Shown one piece after another: positions 22,127 through 33,791 of a stretch of DNA of 64,000 nucleotides. The stretch covers positions 3,658,001 through 3,722,000 of the forward strand of contig JAUKUA010000001.1 of the NCBI GenBank assembly GCA_030549175.1, given 5' to 3'. The first letter of the stretch is position 1. Each line of letters begins with the position of its first letter. The stretch is from Lasiosphaeris hirsuta (lineage: Eukaryota; Ascomycota; Sordariomycetes; Sordariales; Lasiosphaeriaceae). The position numbers were made by a program, and so were the translations under genes. Under the pieces are notes generated by a model that saw only the letters and a list, made by a program, of their open reading frames with translations, was not told the DNA's origin and ran no database searches.

Positions 22127-22498
22127 TGCGGCTTCAATTGGCCTACTTCAATTGGCGGTTAGGGAATAATACACGCCCTTGCAACCCAATTGACAAGTAT
22201 TTTGTACTAGTAGAGAGACTAGTAGAGAGAGATAATGGATGGAGGATGAACACCCCGAGTCGGTTGACGACGGGATCCAGCTTTTGTGAGTATTCGCAGA
22301 TCCCGATTCTGGCCGAGGCGCGAGGGGAACCTGGAATGAACAGCACCCCACTTTAGCGTGTTGCCGGGCACCGCAACACCCCTGACGGCTCGCTGGCGTC
22401 CCCCTTGGGTGTGAACGGTGAACGCAGCGGTTGATCAATACAGCATGGAGAGATTGAAGAAGAAAAAACTCAAGCTCGAAAAAAGCCGGCTGCAACCT
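22127..22498. other. Spacer between PRP16 stop and GCV1 start
   Basis: 372 bp carrying the end of the PRP16 transcript and the GCV1 promoter. Two copies of CTAGTAGAGAGA occur near 22206-22229. Nothing else was seen. Confidence 0.5.
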
Positions 22499-25400
22499 TT
22501 AAAACCCACGGCCGGCCCGCTTCCGAACAGGCTTTACCACCGCCCCCGACGTTACCGTTTTCTTGTCTTGAGGCGGTCCCGGCTTCTTGATGACCTTGAT
22601 CTCCTCCTCAGCCAACAGCCGGTCCTCCTCCTTCTTTTTGTCCTCGGCCATCTGGGCCTCAATCTCCATCTTCCGGTTGAACTCGGTCTCGGTGATTCGC
22701 TTCTCCCGCGCCGAGTATCCCTTCTCCTTGACAGAGTAAAACACGCCTCCCAAGTCAGCCAGCCAGTGCGGGTCCACCGACGTCACCGTCGACATGTACT
22801 CTTTCGACGTTAGGATAAGCTCGTGGTACACCACGTAGTCTGGCAGGAACCCGAGCCCATAGAGCGCACTGGTCGGATGCAGCTGCACCGTGACGCTCGT
22901 ACGCAGGTTGACGTACTCGCCAATTCCTTTGACCTTGGCCGCCTGGTGGTAGTAGCCCGAACAGATGCACTTCCGAATCACGTCCCAGTCCGTCCCGCTG
23001 CTAATCATTTGCATATTCTGCATCTTCATAATATCCAGCAGCTGCTCGCGCACCTCCTTGGCCCGCCGCAGCGACTTGGAATGCAGAAAGTGCCGCACAC
23101 ACCAGCCATCGTTGTACCCGTTGGCTTTCCACTGCGAGTACACATGCAGGTAGGTCAAATGGTCCGACTCGGGCACGAAAAATTTCTCGCGCGCAGCATC
23201 CGACTCCTCCTGCCGCTCCTTTGGTCGATAGAATACGTTAGGTACCGAAAGCATCGACACAATAGTCACCATCTCCTCGCTACAGCCGTACTCCCCCGAC
23301 ATAATCAGGAGTTTGGCCAAAGGCGGGTCCATAGGAAACGCATTCATCTTCCGCCCAAGCTCGGTCAGCTCGCCGATGTTGTCCAAAGCACCCAGTGCCC
23401 ATAGGTCAAAGAGCGACGTGGTGATCGTGTCCTGCGGCGGTGGGTCCATAAAGTCAAAGTCAAGCAGGTCCTTGACACCAAGAGACTTGAGGAGGAGCAC
23501 CGTGTTGCTCAGGTTCGTCCGTTGAATCTCGGGAATTGTCTGGATGTACATCTCGTCCTTGAACGCCTTTTCGGTAAACAGGCGATACGCTTGACCAGGC
23601 CCTGTCCGCCCAGCACGACCTGAGCGTTGACTTGCGTTTGCTTGCGATATAGGTGTGATCTGGAGTGTATCCATACCCATCCGAGGGTTGTAGACTTTGA
23701 GCTTCGAATAACCTGCATCAACCACATACATGATGCCGTCCACCGTCAAACTGGTTTCGGCAATGTTTGTAGCTACGATGCACTTCCGCACTCCAGGCGC
23801 AGCTCGATCAAAGATCTTGGCCTGAAGGTCTGCGGGCATCTGACTGTAAATCGGAAGGATGCTGAGTTTGGGCGGGTCATTCAATGCGTCCAGCCGCTCG
23901 CGTACCAACTCGCACGTCACCTCAATGTCCTCTTGGCCTGTCATGAAGACCAAGATATCGCCAGCTGGTTTGCCGACATGGATGGCCAAAACCTGCTGAA
24001 CTGCCTGGTCCACATAATCTTCAACGGGCGACCGGTGGAACATCACGTCCACAGGGAACGTCCTTCCTGGGATCGTGAACTCAGGAGCTCCGCCATAAAA
24101 GTCCGAGAATCGCTTTGAATTCATGGTGGCAGAAGTGACAATCAATTTCAAGTCTCGACGTCGCTGAAGGATCTTTTTGAAAAGCCCCATCAGCACGTCA
24201 GTGTTCAAGGCTCTCTCATGAGCCTCGTCCATGATAACACATGAGTAACGGTCAAGATCGGGCTCATTAAGGGACTCCCGGAGCAGGACACCGTCCGTCA
24301 TGTACTTGATAACGGTCTCCTTGCTCGTGCAGTCCTCGAAGCGAATGGCATAGCCGACGGCGCCGCCAAGTTTCACTTCCATCTCCTCGGCGACACGCTT
24401 CGCGACACTCATGGCTGCGACTCTCCTCGGCTGCGTGCAGCCGATCATTCCAGTCTTGCCATAGCCATCCTCGTAGAGAAATTGAGTGAGCTGGGTTGTC
24501 TTTCCCGAACCCGTCTCTCCCACCACAATTACAACCTGGTTATCTCGAATGACACGCAACAGGTCCTCCCTAACGGCGAAGGCTGGGAGGAATTCTCTTT
24601 GCTCTCTCAGTGTCTTGTTCTGGCTGAATTTGCTGGCGCCTTCGTTTTTTTTCATGTGCTGGCTGAATTTGTTGGAATTATGTGGTTGTGAGGCTTCCTC
24701 GGCCGCAATAGGGAGGGCGCTGTCGGTGTCTTCCTCCTTGACTCCCATCAAGTTACCCAGTGCGGTTCCTGCCAGGTTGGTGGCTTGCTGCGCTTGTCGT
24801 GCGCGCTCTCGCTGTGTCCTCTTCTCCCTGACGACCTTGCTACCCTTTCTACTAAAGACTGCCATATCACTCTGCGAGTCTCGCACGGCCGGGACAGGAT
24901 CCAGCTGTTTTGTGAAAACCGTCCGTCCGTCCAAAAAGGGAGGCCGGAGGTCGTGCACCAGCAGGTGCACACGTGTGCCCTCCTGGTCGTCTTCGAAGTC
25001 CTGCCCGAGATCCCTCCTCTGCGCAACGCCAGATGTGAGCATCCGGTTTGTTTCCCATGCGTCGACATCCTTTTGTTTCTGGAGCTGCCGGGCGTTCATT
25101 CCCTTGGACAACTGTCCGATCTTTTTCTCCACCATGGCCGCCTCCCGTTCTTGCGCCGCCCAGCCACTCTCATTTCCAAAGGGGTTGTGGGAGTCATCGC
25201 CGAATGTGTGGCCACCTAAGTCGTCATCGCCGCCGTACCAATCGCGATCAAGGGCGTTGGCAGCGTCGGGGTCGTCTACTCCAGCCTCGGGCCTGTCTGA
25301 TTCCTTGTGTCGCGGTGTCGATGCGCCAGTGAATCTCGACCCAGCCCTAGGAGTTGAGCTTCGCGAGTTGAAGCCGCCGGCGTTGCCATTCGTCCCCTTA

Positions 25401-25513
25401 AATCGACTTTGTGAGCGCGACGGCAGGTCGCCAAAACGATCATCAGAGCGCAGCGGGTTGAAGTCAACTTTCCGCCTCTTGTTGGAGCGGTCATCTTCCC
25501 CATCGCGGCCCAT
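22499..25513 (-). CDS. PRP16: Pre-mRNA-splicing ATP-dependent RNA helicase PRP16 (DEAH)
   Basis: Prp16 remodels the spliceosome after the first catalytic step. One exon encoding 1004 residues from the ATG at 25513 ([21 protein letters not shown]). The open frame extends 41 codons further but has no ATG there. The N-terminal 320 residues are polar with Arg/Ser-rich stretches. The helicase core follows: [11 protein letters not shown] (Walker A, about 331), [30 protein letters not shown] (about 429), VTSATMN (about 460), [15 protein letters not shown], and [17 protein letters not shown] (about 630). The winged-helix, ratchet and OB-fold region includes [11 protein letters not shown] and [29 protein letters not shown]. 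The short basic tail ends RKRAGRGF. The start is divergent from PWP1 with 337 bp between them. Confidence 0.95.
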   Translation of the reverse strand: MGRDGEDDRSNKRRKVDFNPLRSDDRFGDLPSRSQSRFKGTNGNAGGFNSRSSTPRAGSRFTGASTPRHKESDRPEAGVDDPDAANALDRDWYGGDDDLGGHTFGDDSHNPFGNESGWAAQEREAAMVEKKIGQLSKGMNARQLQKQKDVDAWETNRMLTSGVAQRRDLGQDFEDDQEGTRVHLLVHDLRPPFLDGRTVFTKQLDPVPAVRDSQSDMAVFSRKGSKVVREKRTQRERARQAQQATNLAGTALGNLMGVKEEDTDSALPIAAEEASQPHNSNKFSQHMKKNEGASKFSQNKTLREQREFLPAFAVREDLLRVIRDNQVVIVVGETGSGKTTQLTQFLYEDGYGKTGMIGCTQPRRVAAMSVAKRVAEEMEVKLGGAVGYAIRFEDCTSKETVIKYMTDGVLLRESLNEPDLDRYSCVIMDEAHERALNTDVLMGLFKKILQRRRDLKLIVTSATMNSKRFSDFYGGAPEFTIPGRTFPVDVMFHRSPVEDYVDQAVQQVLAIHVGKPAGDILVFMTGQEDIEVTCELVRERLDALNDPPKLSILPIYSQMPADLQAKIFDRAAPGVRKCIVATNIAETSLTVDGIMYVVDAGYSKLKVYNPRMGMDTLQITPISQANASQRSGRAGRTGPGQAYRLFTEKAFKDEMYIQTIPEIQRTNLSNTVLLLKSLGVKDLLDFDFMDPPPQDTITTSLFDLWALGALDNIGELTELGRKMNAFPMDPPLAKLLIMSGEYGCSEEMVTIVSMLSVPNVFYRPKERQEESDAAREKFFVPESDHLTYLHVYSQWKANGYNDGWCVRHFLHSKSLRRAKEVREQLLDIMKMQNMQMISSGTDWDVIRKCICSGYYHQAAKVKGIGEYVNLRTSVTVQLHPTSALYGLGFLPDYVVYHELILTSKEYMSTVTSVDPHWLADLGGVFYSVKEKGYSAREKRITETEFNRKMEIEAQMAEDKKKEEDRLLAEEEIKVIKKPGPPQDKKTVTSGAVVKPVRKRAGRGF

Positions 25514-25850
25514 GATAACGGAAGGTTGCGGGTTCGTAGTCTGCGGCAGAGAGTTGTGGTGGGCTAAAGCAAAGTGCTCCGGGAAAGCATAGACGGTTGC
25601 CAGGAAACCCAAGCTCGCCTTGTTGACGTTACCCAAGAACGCCCCAAAGGGAGCAGCGATGGTTCAGCCAGTACCCACAACTGCAGCCGATCGCGATAAG
25701 ATAAGCCCCGCTGTCGTCCCCCACTAAAAAGTTCAGCAAAGGAAATCTTCAATTTTGCCCAAGCGCCTCTCGAACCCGGCGACTGGCAGATGCGAACAGA
25801 CTAGATCGTATTCAAAGGCCTTTCTGGACTTCGCATCGACCACATCTAAC
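25514..25850. promoter_or_regulatory. Short divergent promoter PRP16/PWP1
   Basis: 337 bp between the two start codons, so the two genes probably share a promoter region. No specific site was recognised. The PWP1 ATG sits in a CTAACATGTC context. Confidence 0.6.
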
Positions 25851-27569
25851 ATGTCTATGATCACGGCGACGGCGTGGGTCCCGCGGGGCTTTGCGGCGCC
25901 CTTCCCCACGAAGTACGCCTTCGACGAGGAAGAATTCGAGCGCATCGCCGCTCTGGCCAAGCTGCAGCTCGACGACGCGCACGAGGACCTGGAGGAGGCC
26001 GAAGCCGAAGCTCAGGCTACGGGTAACGGCGTGAAGGCAGGCGCAGGGGCCGAATCCGAAGTAAAGCCGTCAAAAAAGAAGTCTAAGAAGTCGAAACAAC
26101 AAGACGAGTTTGTAACCCATATCTACTGTCCTCGGGCACGCTACTGCTGACACTTTCTCGGCAGCATCGAACTCGATGATGACCTCAAGGAGTATAATCT
26201 CGAGAGCTACGATGATGACGACGAAAACGAGGAACAGGGCGTGGGCCAGAATATGGGCATGTTCGGCAACGTCAAAACGCTCGCCTTCTACGACTCCAAT
26301 AAGGACGACCCGTACATTACATTGAAAGACGACTTAAATGATGACGAGGAGGAGCGCGAGGAGCTACAAATTTTGGCGACAGACAATCTTCTGCTCTCCG
26401 CCAAGATTGAGGACGAACTCGCACATCTAGAGGTGTATGTGTATGAAGACGAGGCCGATAATCTCTACGTTCACCATGATATCATGCTTCCCGCAATACC
26501 GCTTTGCATCGAGTGGCTAGATATTTCCGTCGGCAAGGCGGGTGTCAGCAAAGATTCGGTTGCAAACTTTGTCGCCATCGGAACTTTCGACCCAGATATC
26601 GAGATTTGGGACCTGGACACGGTGGACTGCATGTACCCCAACGCCATCCTGGGACAGGGAGGCAATATCGAAGAGAAGAAGAAGAAGAAGAAGAAAAAGT
26701 CAAAGAAGGCAAATGGCGAGTATCACGTCGACGCGGTTCTCGCCCTTGCCGCCAACAGGAAACACAGGAACCTGCTTGCCTCAGCGTCGGCGGACAAGAC
26801 GGTAAAGCTTTGGGATCTGCACACGGCCAAGTGCGCACAGTCGTATACTTACCACACGGACAAGGTATGCTCTTTGGCGTGGCACTCAGTCGAGTCAACA
26901 GTACTACTGAGCGGTAGTTACGACCGTACCGCCGCCATCACCGATATGCGTGCCCCTACCGAGCTACCCACAAGAGTAGGCGTGGAAAGCGACGTCGAGA
27001 CGGTGAAGTGGGACCCGCATGATCCTAACTTTTTCTTTGTGACAACAGAGAATGGTGTCGTGCATTACTTCGATATCCGCAATGCCACCAAGGTCCCATT
27101 GGCAAGCAAGGCAGTCTGGCAACTGCAGGCCCACGATGAGTCAGTTTCAACCTTTGACCTGAACACGGTGATTCCCGGCTTTATGGCCACGGCATCTACC
27201 GACAAGACGGTCAAGCTGTGGGACATCAGCGCTGGCGGCCCCGCGCTCGTTGTCTCGCGCGACTTTGATGTCGGGAGGGTATTTTCGGCGACATTCGGCC
27301 CCGATCCTGAGGTTGCTTTCAGACTTGCCGTTGCGGGCAGCAAGGGTACAGTCTCCGTCTGGGATACGAGTACGAACGCCAGTGTCCGCAAGTTCTTTGC
27401 GCAGAAGATGCCGAGCAAGTTTACCAAGGAGGTCAAGGCCGAGGACCGACTTGTTGGTGTGGATGACGATGAAAGCAGTAGCTCTGAATCGGGGGAGGAT
27501 GATGGGGAAGAGGAGGAGGGGGATAATGTGGATGAGATTGCGGGTTCTATGGACGAGGGTGAGGACTGA
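25851..27569 (+). CDS. PWP1: PWP1, WD40 ribosome-biogenesis protein
   Basis: Pwp1 is a nucleolar WD40 protein needed for 60S subunit assembly. Two exons, 25851-26107 and 26165-27569, give 553 residues. The 57-nt intron has an unusual donor GTTTGT but a normal GGCAG acceptor, and this choice is the one that keeps frame (QQDDIELDDDLKEYNLESYDDD). The N-terminus (MSMITATAWVPRGFAAPFPTKYAFDEEEFERI) is the family signature, followed by Lys-rich and acidic segments. WD repeats include VAIGTFDPDIEIWDLDTVD, NLLASASADKTVKLWDLHTAKC, VLLSGSYDRTAAITDMR, FMATASTDKTVKLWDIS and LAVAGSKGTVSVWDTS. Between two repeats lies an EEKKKKKKKKSKK run. The tail is very acidic. The choice of start is supported by homology and by the stop-free frame. 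Confidence 0.94.
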
Positions 27570-30500
27570 GCGGAAATTAGGCATATCATGTAGGCAGTGT
27601 CATTTAGTTAGCAGTTGAGTCGAGTCAAGCTATGAATATGGGATGCACTGAGGGTTACTCTCTGGAAAAGGCGACAAGATCAGATGGTGTGTTGGAACTT
27701 CTGCACCTTATTTACAGGCTACGGCCATTCACATGTGCCTTCACCATGTTGAGCTGCAATCCATAGATCAAGCATCAACTCTTGGTAAATAAGTCTTGGA
27801 ATGTCGTATCAAGCATGGGGAGCCGCATTATCGAGCCTAGCAGGGACAATAAGTTTAGCTATGCGTTGGTCCGGGCTGCCGAGTTATCATCCCGTCCTGG
27901 GCCGTTCTTGAGTGCACCGTCCTCCAACATCCAGCATTACAGGCATCACCCAGCAGACCCATCGCTACTTCGACGAGAGTGTAGGGGCGGCTTAGATTTG
28001 ATTTATCGGTCTATGTAGATAATCTCTGCGGGTCACGTCCAATCTTCTGTACGGAGACCTTGTCTTTGTGCAACTGATGACATACTCTTTTTTTTTTGGG
28101 TTTCGTCATGCCTTTGAGCCGAATGGCCAGGTATGCGCGTGAAACATAATTGACCTGGAACGTGACAGTATTTTCAAAATCGTATATCTTTGTAGATCAT
28201 GCCAGGGGGGACGCTACCGCAGAAGCTCATACTCCCTTTGGCAGGAATCCGCAGTATTGGTAGCCAAGTGCATCAGATGGATACTATAATGAGGTTGGTT
28301 CCCTGCGAGTTCTACGAGATCTCCTTGTCATTCCGTCATGCCCTTAGTTTTCCCCGCCGAACCCTCTTTCTTAATTGAAGACTCACATACTCCGTAGTAT
28401 TAATAACCCAGCCTAGATCGCCTCAGAATAAATGTTGGCGGGCCTCCCAGGGGCCACGGCCTCTCCGTCCACATTCAATCGCGAGCGAACTAGTGCACAC
28501 ATCGAAAAGGTAGCCGAAAGTTTTTGAGCAAGAGGCGCAAGGACCCTGCGAGTGGCTATCGCTCAGTTTCAGATGACGCTTCCAGAAGCAGCAACTGGCT
28601 AGAACAGCGGACCAATGAGAGACCCCTGGCTCACTAGCTTCGTTTCAACTGCAGGAACAGACACGAGTGGGGCTCTTCACTGGAGAGGAAAATGCAAAAG
28701 CGAGGGGTTCGTCAGCCTGTGCGACCTGTGCGACACCCGCCACTGCGAAACATCAAACATCAGCCCTTTTGCAGAAACCACCCACATGAGTTTCTCGAAA
28801 GCGGTACCAGCGCTCATCACAAGCTGAACTGGGTTTCTGTTGGAAACCTCCCTCCTGGGAGGGTATGATTCTGGCGGCAATAAATTTCCTTTTGAGTATC
28901 TCAACGGCACCGCATTGATTGTAACGTGGAATCTTGGACGTCGTCCACGTTGCGACTTTCTATGCCAGGACCGCACTACGTAGGAATGAACCCAACTGGC
29001 GCTAGGCACCCTACAGCGCAGGGACCAGATCAGGCCAACCTATCAGATGGGCTCAGGCGGTGAGGGGAGGAGCTGGGTTCGTTGCGCCGTTCAGGCAAAC
29101 CCAGCGAGTGAGTCTCAGCAAAGACGACAGAGAGTGCCTCCGCTGAGGTGTATGGGTACGGATATTAGGGTGGCAAACGGGTGGTGACCTAGCGATTCAA
29201 TCAACATGCGCATACCTGCACTGGCTGCGCTCCGGCTCCACAGCCGGCTCAAATCTGGAAATCGCCTTTGCTGCTCCGGGGGCTTCCTTTCTGTCGGAAA
29301 AGAGAGGGGCACGGGGGAGGAGCAGACTGCCGATGCTACCAAGGGGGGCAAGGGAGATCTTCTTCCTCATTGGCACAGCCATAGATGCAGTTATTGAATG
29401 GCCAACCAGCTTGCAGGAATAGAGGGCGACCCACCACACCAGGGCAAGGCCCAGGCATTGCAAGCGGCGCCTGCGGGTCTCTTGCTGAGAAACGGCGCGT
29501 CTTGGGCGACTATGCGAGCAATCACTGTCCTAAATTCGGTGCTGTCTCTCTCTGCCCGCTTTTGCCGGCCCCAGTGTGGGTGCCACACAGCAAGGTGCCG
29601 CCCCTGCTGCGGAGGTTTTAGGTACGCGACGATGCGCCCAACTCTGACTGGTAAGCATGTAGTGGCGACTTGATCGCCAGTGCCCTGGACAGGAACAGAA
29701 GTTTGTGTGCCTCCCGGGTCCCCCCTGGACGCCGATGCCTGAAGAAACCAGGGTGCTCACCTTCCCCATGTGCCCTTCTTTTATTGTGTTGTGCCCTCCC
29801 CATGAAGACCGTCGAGCGGAATATCCTTCTCGCTTTCGCGCCTCCGTCACTCTCCTTACGGCTTCGTCCCGGCTTCTCAGGTGTTGACCTCCTCGGGACC
29901 GTCACCAGCTCACCTGACTTGAGCATCACACATTCCTTTTCCTTTCATATACCGTCTCGCCGTTCCTTCCCCGTTGTCAGGAACAAATTCACCACCAACC
30001 CGAGATACAAAGCATTTCCTCCCACTCGCTCGCGAACTGCTGTGTCAAAGGCTCACAAAGCACCCGACTTTAAAAACACTCCAAAGGACTGGATCCAACG
30101 CCAATTTATCGCCTTCTTCCCTGCTCTGTCACATTGTCTGATCGCTTCGATTCTACTTCTGATCGTCGACCCGATCTGGTTTTGATTTTCTGGCTACTGC
30201 CAACTCAACGGTTTTTTTCTTCCTCGAACACGGAAACGTCGAGTCCATTTACCCTCCACTACTGGCAACTCTTTCGCCATTACCGAGGGAGCTCCCGAAC
30301 TTCTTTCCGCCCTGGACTCTGACAGCATCACACCTCGAGTCTAACAGCCACCCAATCTCGGGACTCACCTGGTACTCGGCATCATCTGATAGGGCCGTCT
30401 CAATCACAGTGGCATTTTCCCAGGTGGACAGACACACGGAGTGTAGCTCACAGGGGGCAACGTCATACCCCAATCCACACTCGATCAGAGGCCTGGTGAT

Positions 30501-30749
30501 CCCAAGGGTTTCACTCCCTTTTCTGATGCGACAGTTCATCTCACTTCACTTCCCCACATCCTCAAGTCTTTGACCACTACCACTTTTCACTCTACGGTGG
30601 TCTCGAGACCTAGGACCACCTTCACCCGTCTTGTTGCAACGGTGAATTATTACCAGTAGTTGGGCTGTTAAGGTACTTATCTACCTACACTCGGGCTTCA
30701 ATCTTCAATTTTTTTTCTCTCCATCTTGTTGGGTCAATCAACCGCCAAT
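27570..30749. other. Intergenic region between PWP1 and the gene at 30750
   Basis: About 3.2 kb. Open frames here are short, often start at non-ATG codons and show no family resemblance. The last kilobase before 30750 is C- and T-rich, in keeping with a promoter and leader. No RNA gene or repeat was recognised. Confidence 0.55.
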
Positions 30750-31688
30750 ATGTCCATTGCAAGAGCCTTCACGACCCGCCGGGTCAAGCAGAGCCTCCGG
30801 GGGCATGATTCAGATGCGACACCACAGCGAAGCAGCACGACCAAGGGAGGATTTGGCTCCATCCGCAACAAGATTTCTGCACCCGTCGAGCTGATTCACA
30901 CCACCAACATGTTGTCGTATAACGCGCCAGACATCTTCCCAAAGACTGCGTCTTCTACTACCTCTTCGCACAAGTCCGACGACGACTTGTCGGACAGCGT
31001 ACCCGCAAGCATTGAATCGCCTCCAACTAGCCCGGATATCGAGTCACCACCAAAGAGTGTCTTGTCGCCAGAGCCGAACCACCTATCTTGCTACTTTACC
31101 ATGCCGGGTCAGCCAGCTACACCGGCCACGCCAACAACCCAGATCGAGGCACCCGTTGTCCCTCAGCGTGTGGCATCTCACACCAAGAAGTCTTATGATA
31201 GCTTGATTCGGCAGCGGTCCATCTCGCGAATGTCTGAGCAATCACAGCGCACCGTCTCGACAAAGGCGAGCTTCTCTTTCTCTCGCTCTTCCTCGGCTAG
31301 CACCAACACATCAGCAACCTCCCACGTTTCCTCGCCACCTCCGCACTACAGCCTAAAGACCAGGGCGTCTGGGTCACTCATCACACCAGCCCTGTCATCC
31401 TTCAGCATAGCTTCACCGCAGTCACCCTCGCCTCAGCAGCAAGCCCAGCAGCGCAAGGACTTCTCCCAATCACAGCATCCATTCGGCCCCGAACTGGCGC
31501 AGGTTTCAGAGATTGCAGAGGAGTACGGCGTGAAGGAACAGGTTCACAAGGCTGATGCCGAGGAGCAGGAGATGGTGGCCAAGGGTCTCGTAAAATTCAG
31601 CGCAGAGGACTACCTGGGTGAGATCCACGGCTTGTTCACGAGCTTGTTCGGCGAGACAAAACCAATGGCGACCGCCATGTGGATCTAA
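30750..31688 (+). CDS. Conserved fungal protein of unknown function (Ser/Pro-rich)
   Basis: One exon encoding 312 residues, starting at ATG 30750 (MSIARAFTTRRVKQSLRG). An upstream in-frame TTG was not used. Residues 1-240 are rich in Ser, Thr and Pro with many possible phosphorylation sites (for example SPPTSPDIESPPKS and a Ser-rich run near 180-195), so mostly disordered. The last 75 residues look folded: HPFGPELAQVSEIAEEYGVKE, a helix with EEQEMVAKGLVKFSAEDYL, then GEIHGLFTSLFGE and the end TAMWI. I believe similar C-terminal segments occur in other Pezizomycotina proteins but know no function. An 11-nt C run follows the stop at about 31714. Confidence 0.75.
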   Translation: MSIARAFTTRRVKQSLRGHDSDATPQRSSTTKGGFGSIRNKISAPVELIHTTNMLSYNAPDIFPKTASSTTSSHKSDDDLSDSVPASIESPPTSPDIESPPKSVLSPEPNHLSCYFTMPGQPATPATPTTQIEAPVVPQRVASHTKKSYDSLIRQRSISRMSEQSQRTVSTKASFSFSRSSSASTNTSATSHVSSPPPHYSLKTRASGSLITPALSSFSIASPQSPSPQQQAQQRKDFSQSQHPFGPELAQVSEIAEEYGVKEQVHKADAEEQEMVAKGLVKFSAEDYLGEIHGLFTSLFGETKPMATAMWI

Positions 31689-33791
31689 GTTAGCAAATAC
31701 AGGCACTACTGCACCCCCCCCCCCGGCACTTTAAATTTCTGTGTACATATTCGAAGAATTTCAGGCTCCAGGCCTCGGTGGTGTGCGCGGGATGGGGCAG
31801 GAAGCGTTGGGGAAAGAGGGTATATCCTCGGTAATGAGGCTGGTGGTTTACGACAATGGGTGCATGGCTATAAGAGGGGTTCTTCGCCTGCTCCAGACCG
31901 GGGTGCCTTTATTTTTATTTTATTTTGGTTTTTTTTTACATACATGTCACCACCTCTTTGGGCGAGGTCGGCGTTTGCGAGAGATCACAATCTGGATTTT
32001 TCGTTTCCACTTCTGAGATATCACCCGGGGCCATTACAAGATGCCGCCCAAAAATTTATCTACTCTATACACATCTCCTGCTTTACTCTTTGCCAAGGGG
32101 AAGCGTATATGATAATCTTGCCCATGTATGTACATAGGCCGATGGCAACACAACTTATCGCGGCTGGCAGAGCCATAGTTGATAGGGGAACGGTCCGCCT
32201 ATGGACATTATCATTTTTGTCAAGAGCCTTGGATATGGCTATGGTGCTTTGCCGTAGGAAGTAAATTAACTCAATCCTGTTGAACGTCATTGTTCATCAG
32301 GCTGATTCCCGCAGCCAGTGATGATTGGGTCTACAAAATAAGCTCTGGCAGTTCGGTCACGTTGGGGGCCTATTTGAGCTTTGCTGCAAAGTACCAGAGC
32401 CTAGCTTGCATATGACAACCTAACGAGCTTCACATACCCATCGGTGTCAGTCAAATAATAGCAGCCCGTTACGTCCTGCCACACCCGTTCCTAACATAGC
32501 GCATGGTAGCAGCCTAGCTGCCCCCAAAGGCTATGAATCCACGAGAAATACTAGCCGTTGTTTAGTCTCGATCTGCCCGGCGAACCTGCAACAAACCATG
32601 TGCCGGTCCACCACCTATCGCGCGCTAAAACACACCACCACTACTACGGCAGTCGAGCGACCTGGGATTGCATCTCATCTATGGCCGGGTCGCTTGGCGG
32701 ATCGGCGGCAGATCAGCTGGCCCCGCTCGCTTTCCGGACCGGCGGCAAGGGGGATCTGAGGCGGCTCTGACGGCGGGTGTGTGATGTGCGGCCGGGGCGG
32801 GCGACCTCTCCAACTCAGCCGAACACGCCACACAGTTTGGGGGTCGGTCGATGTCGTCAGCTACCCGGAAGAAACGGTTGTCCTTGTGTTTGGCCTGCCG
32901 AGGGGCGTTTGGGTGGGCTTGCTAGTGTTTTGTGGGATACAGTTAACTGTTGATAGTCGCCCTCACACTGTCCTCGGTCCTGTTTGCCGATGGTTTTGTG
33001 AGCCAACTTTCTCAGAGGCTCCAATGTGGCCTGGGGCGAGACTTTGTGTTTTGCACTATTTGTTCAAAAAGGTTTGGGGGTTTGGATATTGCATGGTGGT
33101 TTCCAATCGATGTTGGGAAGAAACATCAACTCGGAGCCGTCTGACAATGGACGCGGATAGATCTCAAGGACATAGCGACACCACTTAGTCGACCCTTGAC
33201 TGGACGGCTTCTGACACGTCAACGATAGATTGGTTTCCGACACTTTCACATGTCCGTCTGGTAGGTCAATTATCGGACAATGGTTTGGGTTTAGTTTGCG
33301 CTAGGGCAGGGCCGCGGCAGTTCGCATGATGCTTCTGCCTCAAGACGGCCATAGCCTGTGGTGTTGCACCACCTCGAGGTGTTAGATCCTGCTGTCCTTT
33401 ATGCACCCATTTTTGGTAGGCATCATCAAGGGTACTGTGTGCCTTACCGCTACGCGGGTACAGCAGCCCTGCAGCAATGTTGGCTCGCTGTGGAGAACAT
33501 TTTCTGGCTGTAGAGACAACCACTTGGCTCCTGAATGTCACAAATGATGTCTGACACAGACGATGTATCGTAAAAGCAACCTTGCTCAATAGTCGTTGAT
33601 TGGAGGCAGGGCAAACCGGACCAAGACGACAAAGATGTTTTGTTGTCTGGTGACTGGGTAGGCAGGCAGGGTTAGGGTTAAGAAACCCGTGTCGTGGCGT
33701 TCAACATATATCCTGGGCAGGCATCTCCCGAATTCTAATTGTCATCCACCCCTCCAAGCTCCCGAATCCAGCACAACAGCGCCATAGCGAG
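31689..33791. other. Intergenic region upstream of the TLS1-like gene
   Basis: About 2.1 kb. It holds the 3' flank of the gene at 30750 and the promoter of the TLS1-like gene. The open frame at 32781-33188 shows no family resemblance. A telomere-like element lies at 33669-33680 and is listed separately. Confidence 0.55.
33669..33680 (+). promoter_or_regulatory. Telomere-repeat-like element (two TTAGGG-type units) in the TLS1-like promoter
   Basis: The sequence GGGTTAGGGTTA lies 111 bp before the TLS1-like start codon. On the other strand it reads as the AACCCTAA type of motif bound by Tbf1/Myb-type telobox factors in fungi. Whether it is used here is unknown. Confidence 0.45.

Noticed and set aside
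29197..29463. Minus-strand frame that looks like it begins with a signal peptide
   Set aside because: The first codon is TTG. The first true ATG is far inside and removes the hydrophobic start.
32781..33188. Open frame of 135 codons before the TLS1-like gene
   Set aside because: Amino-acid content is unusual (many Trp, Cys, Val), with no domain and no codon bias.
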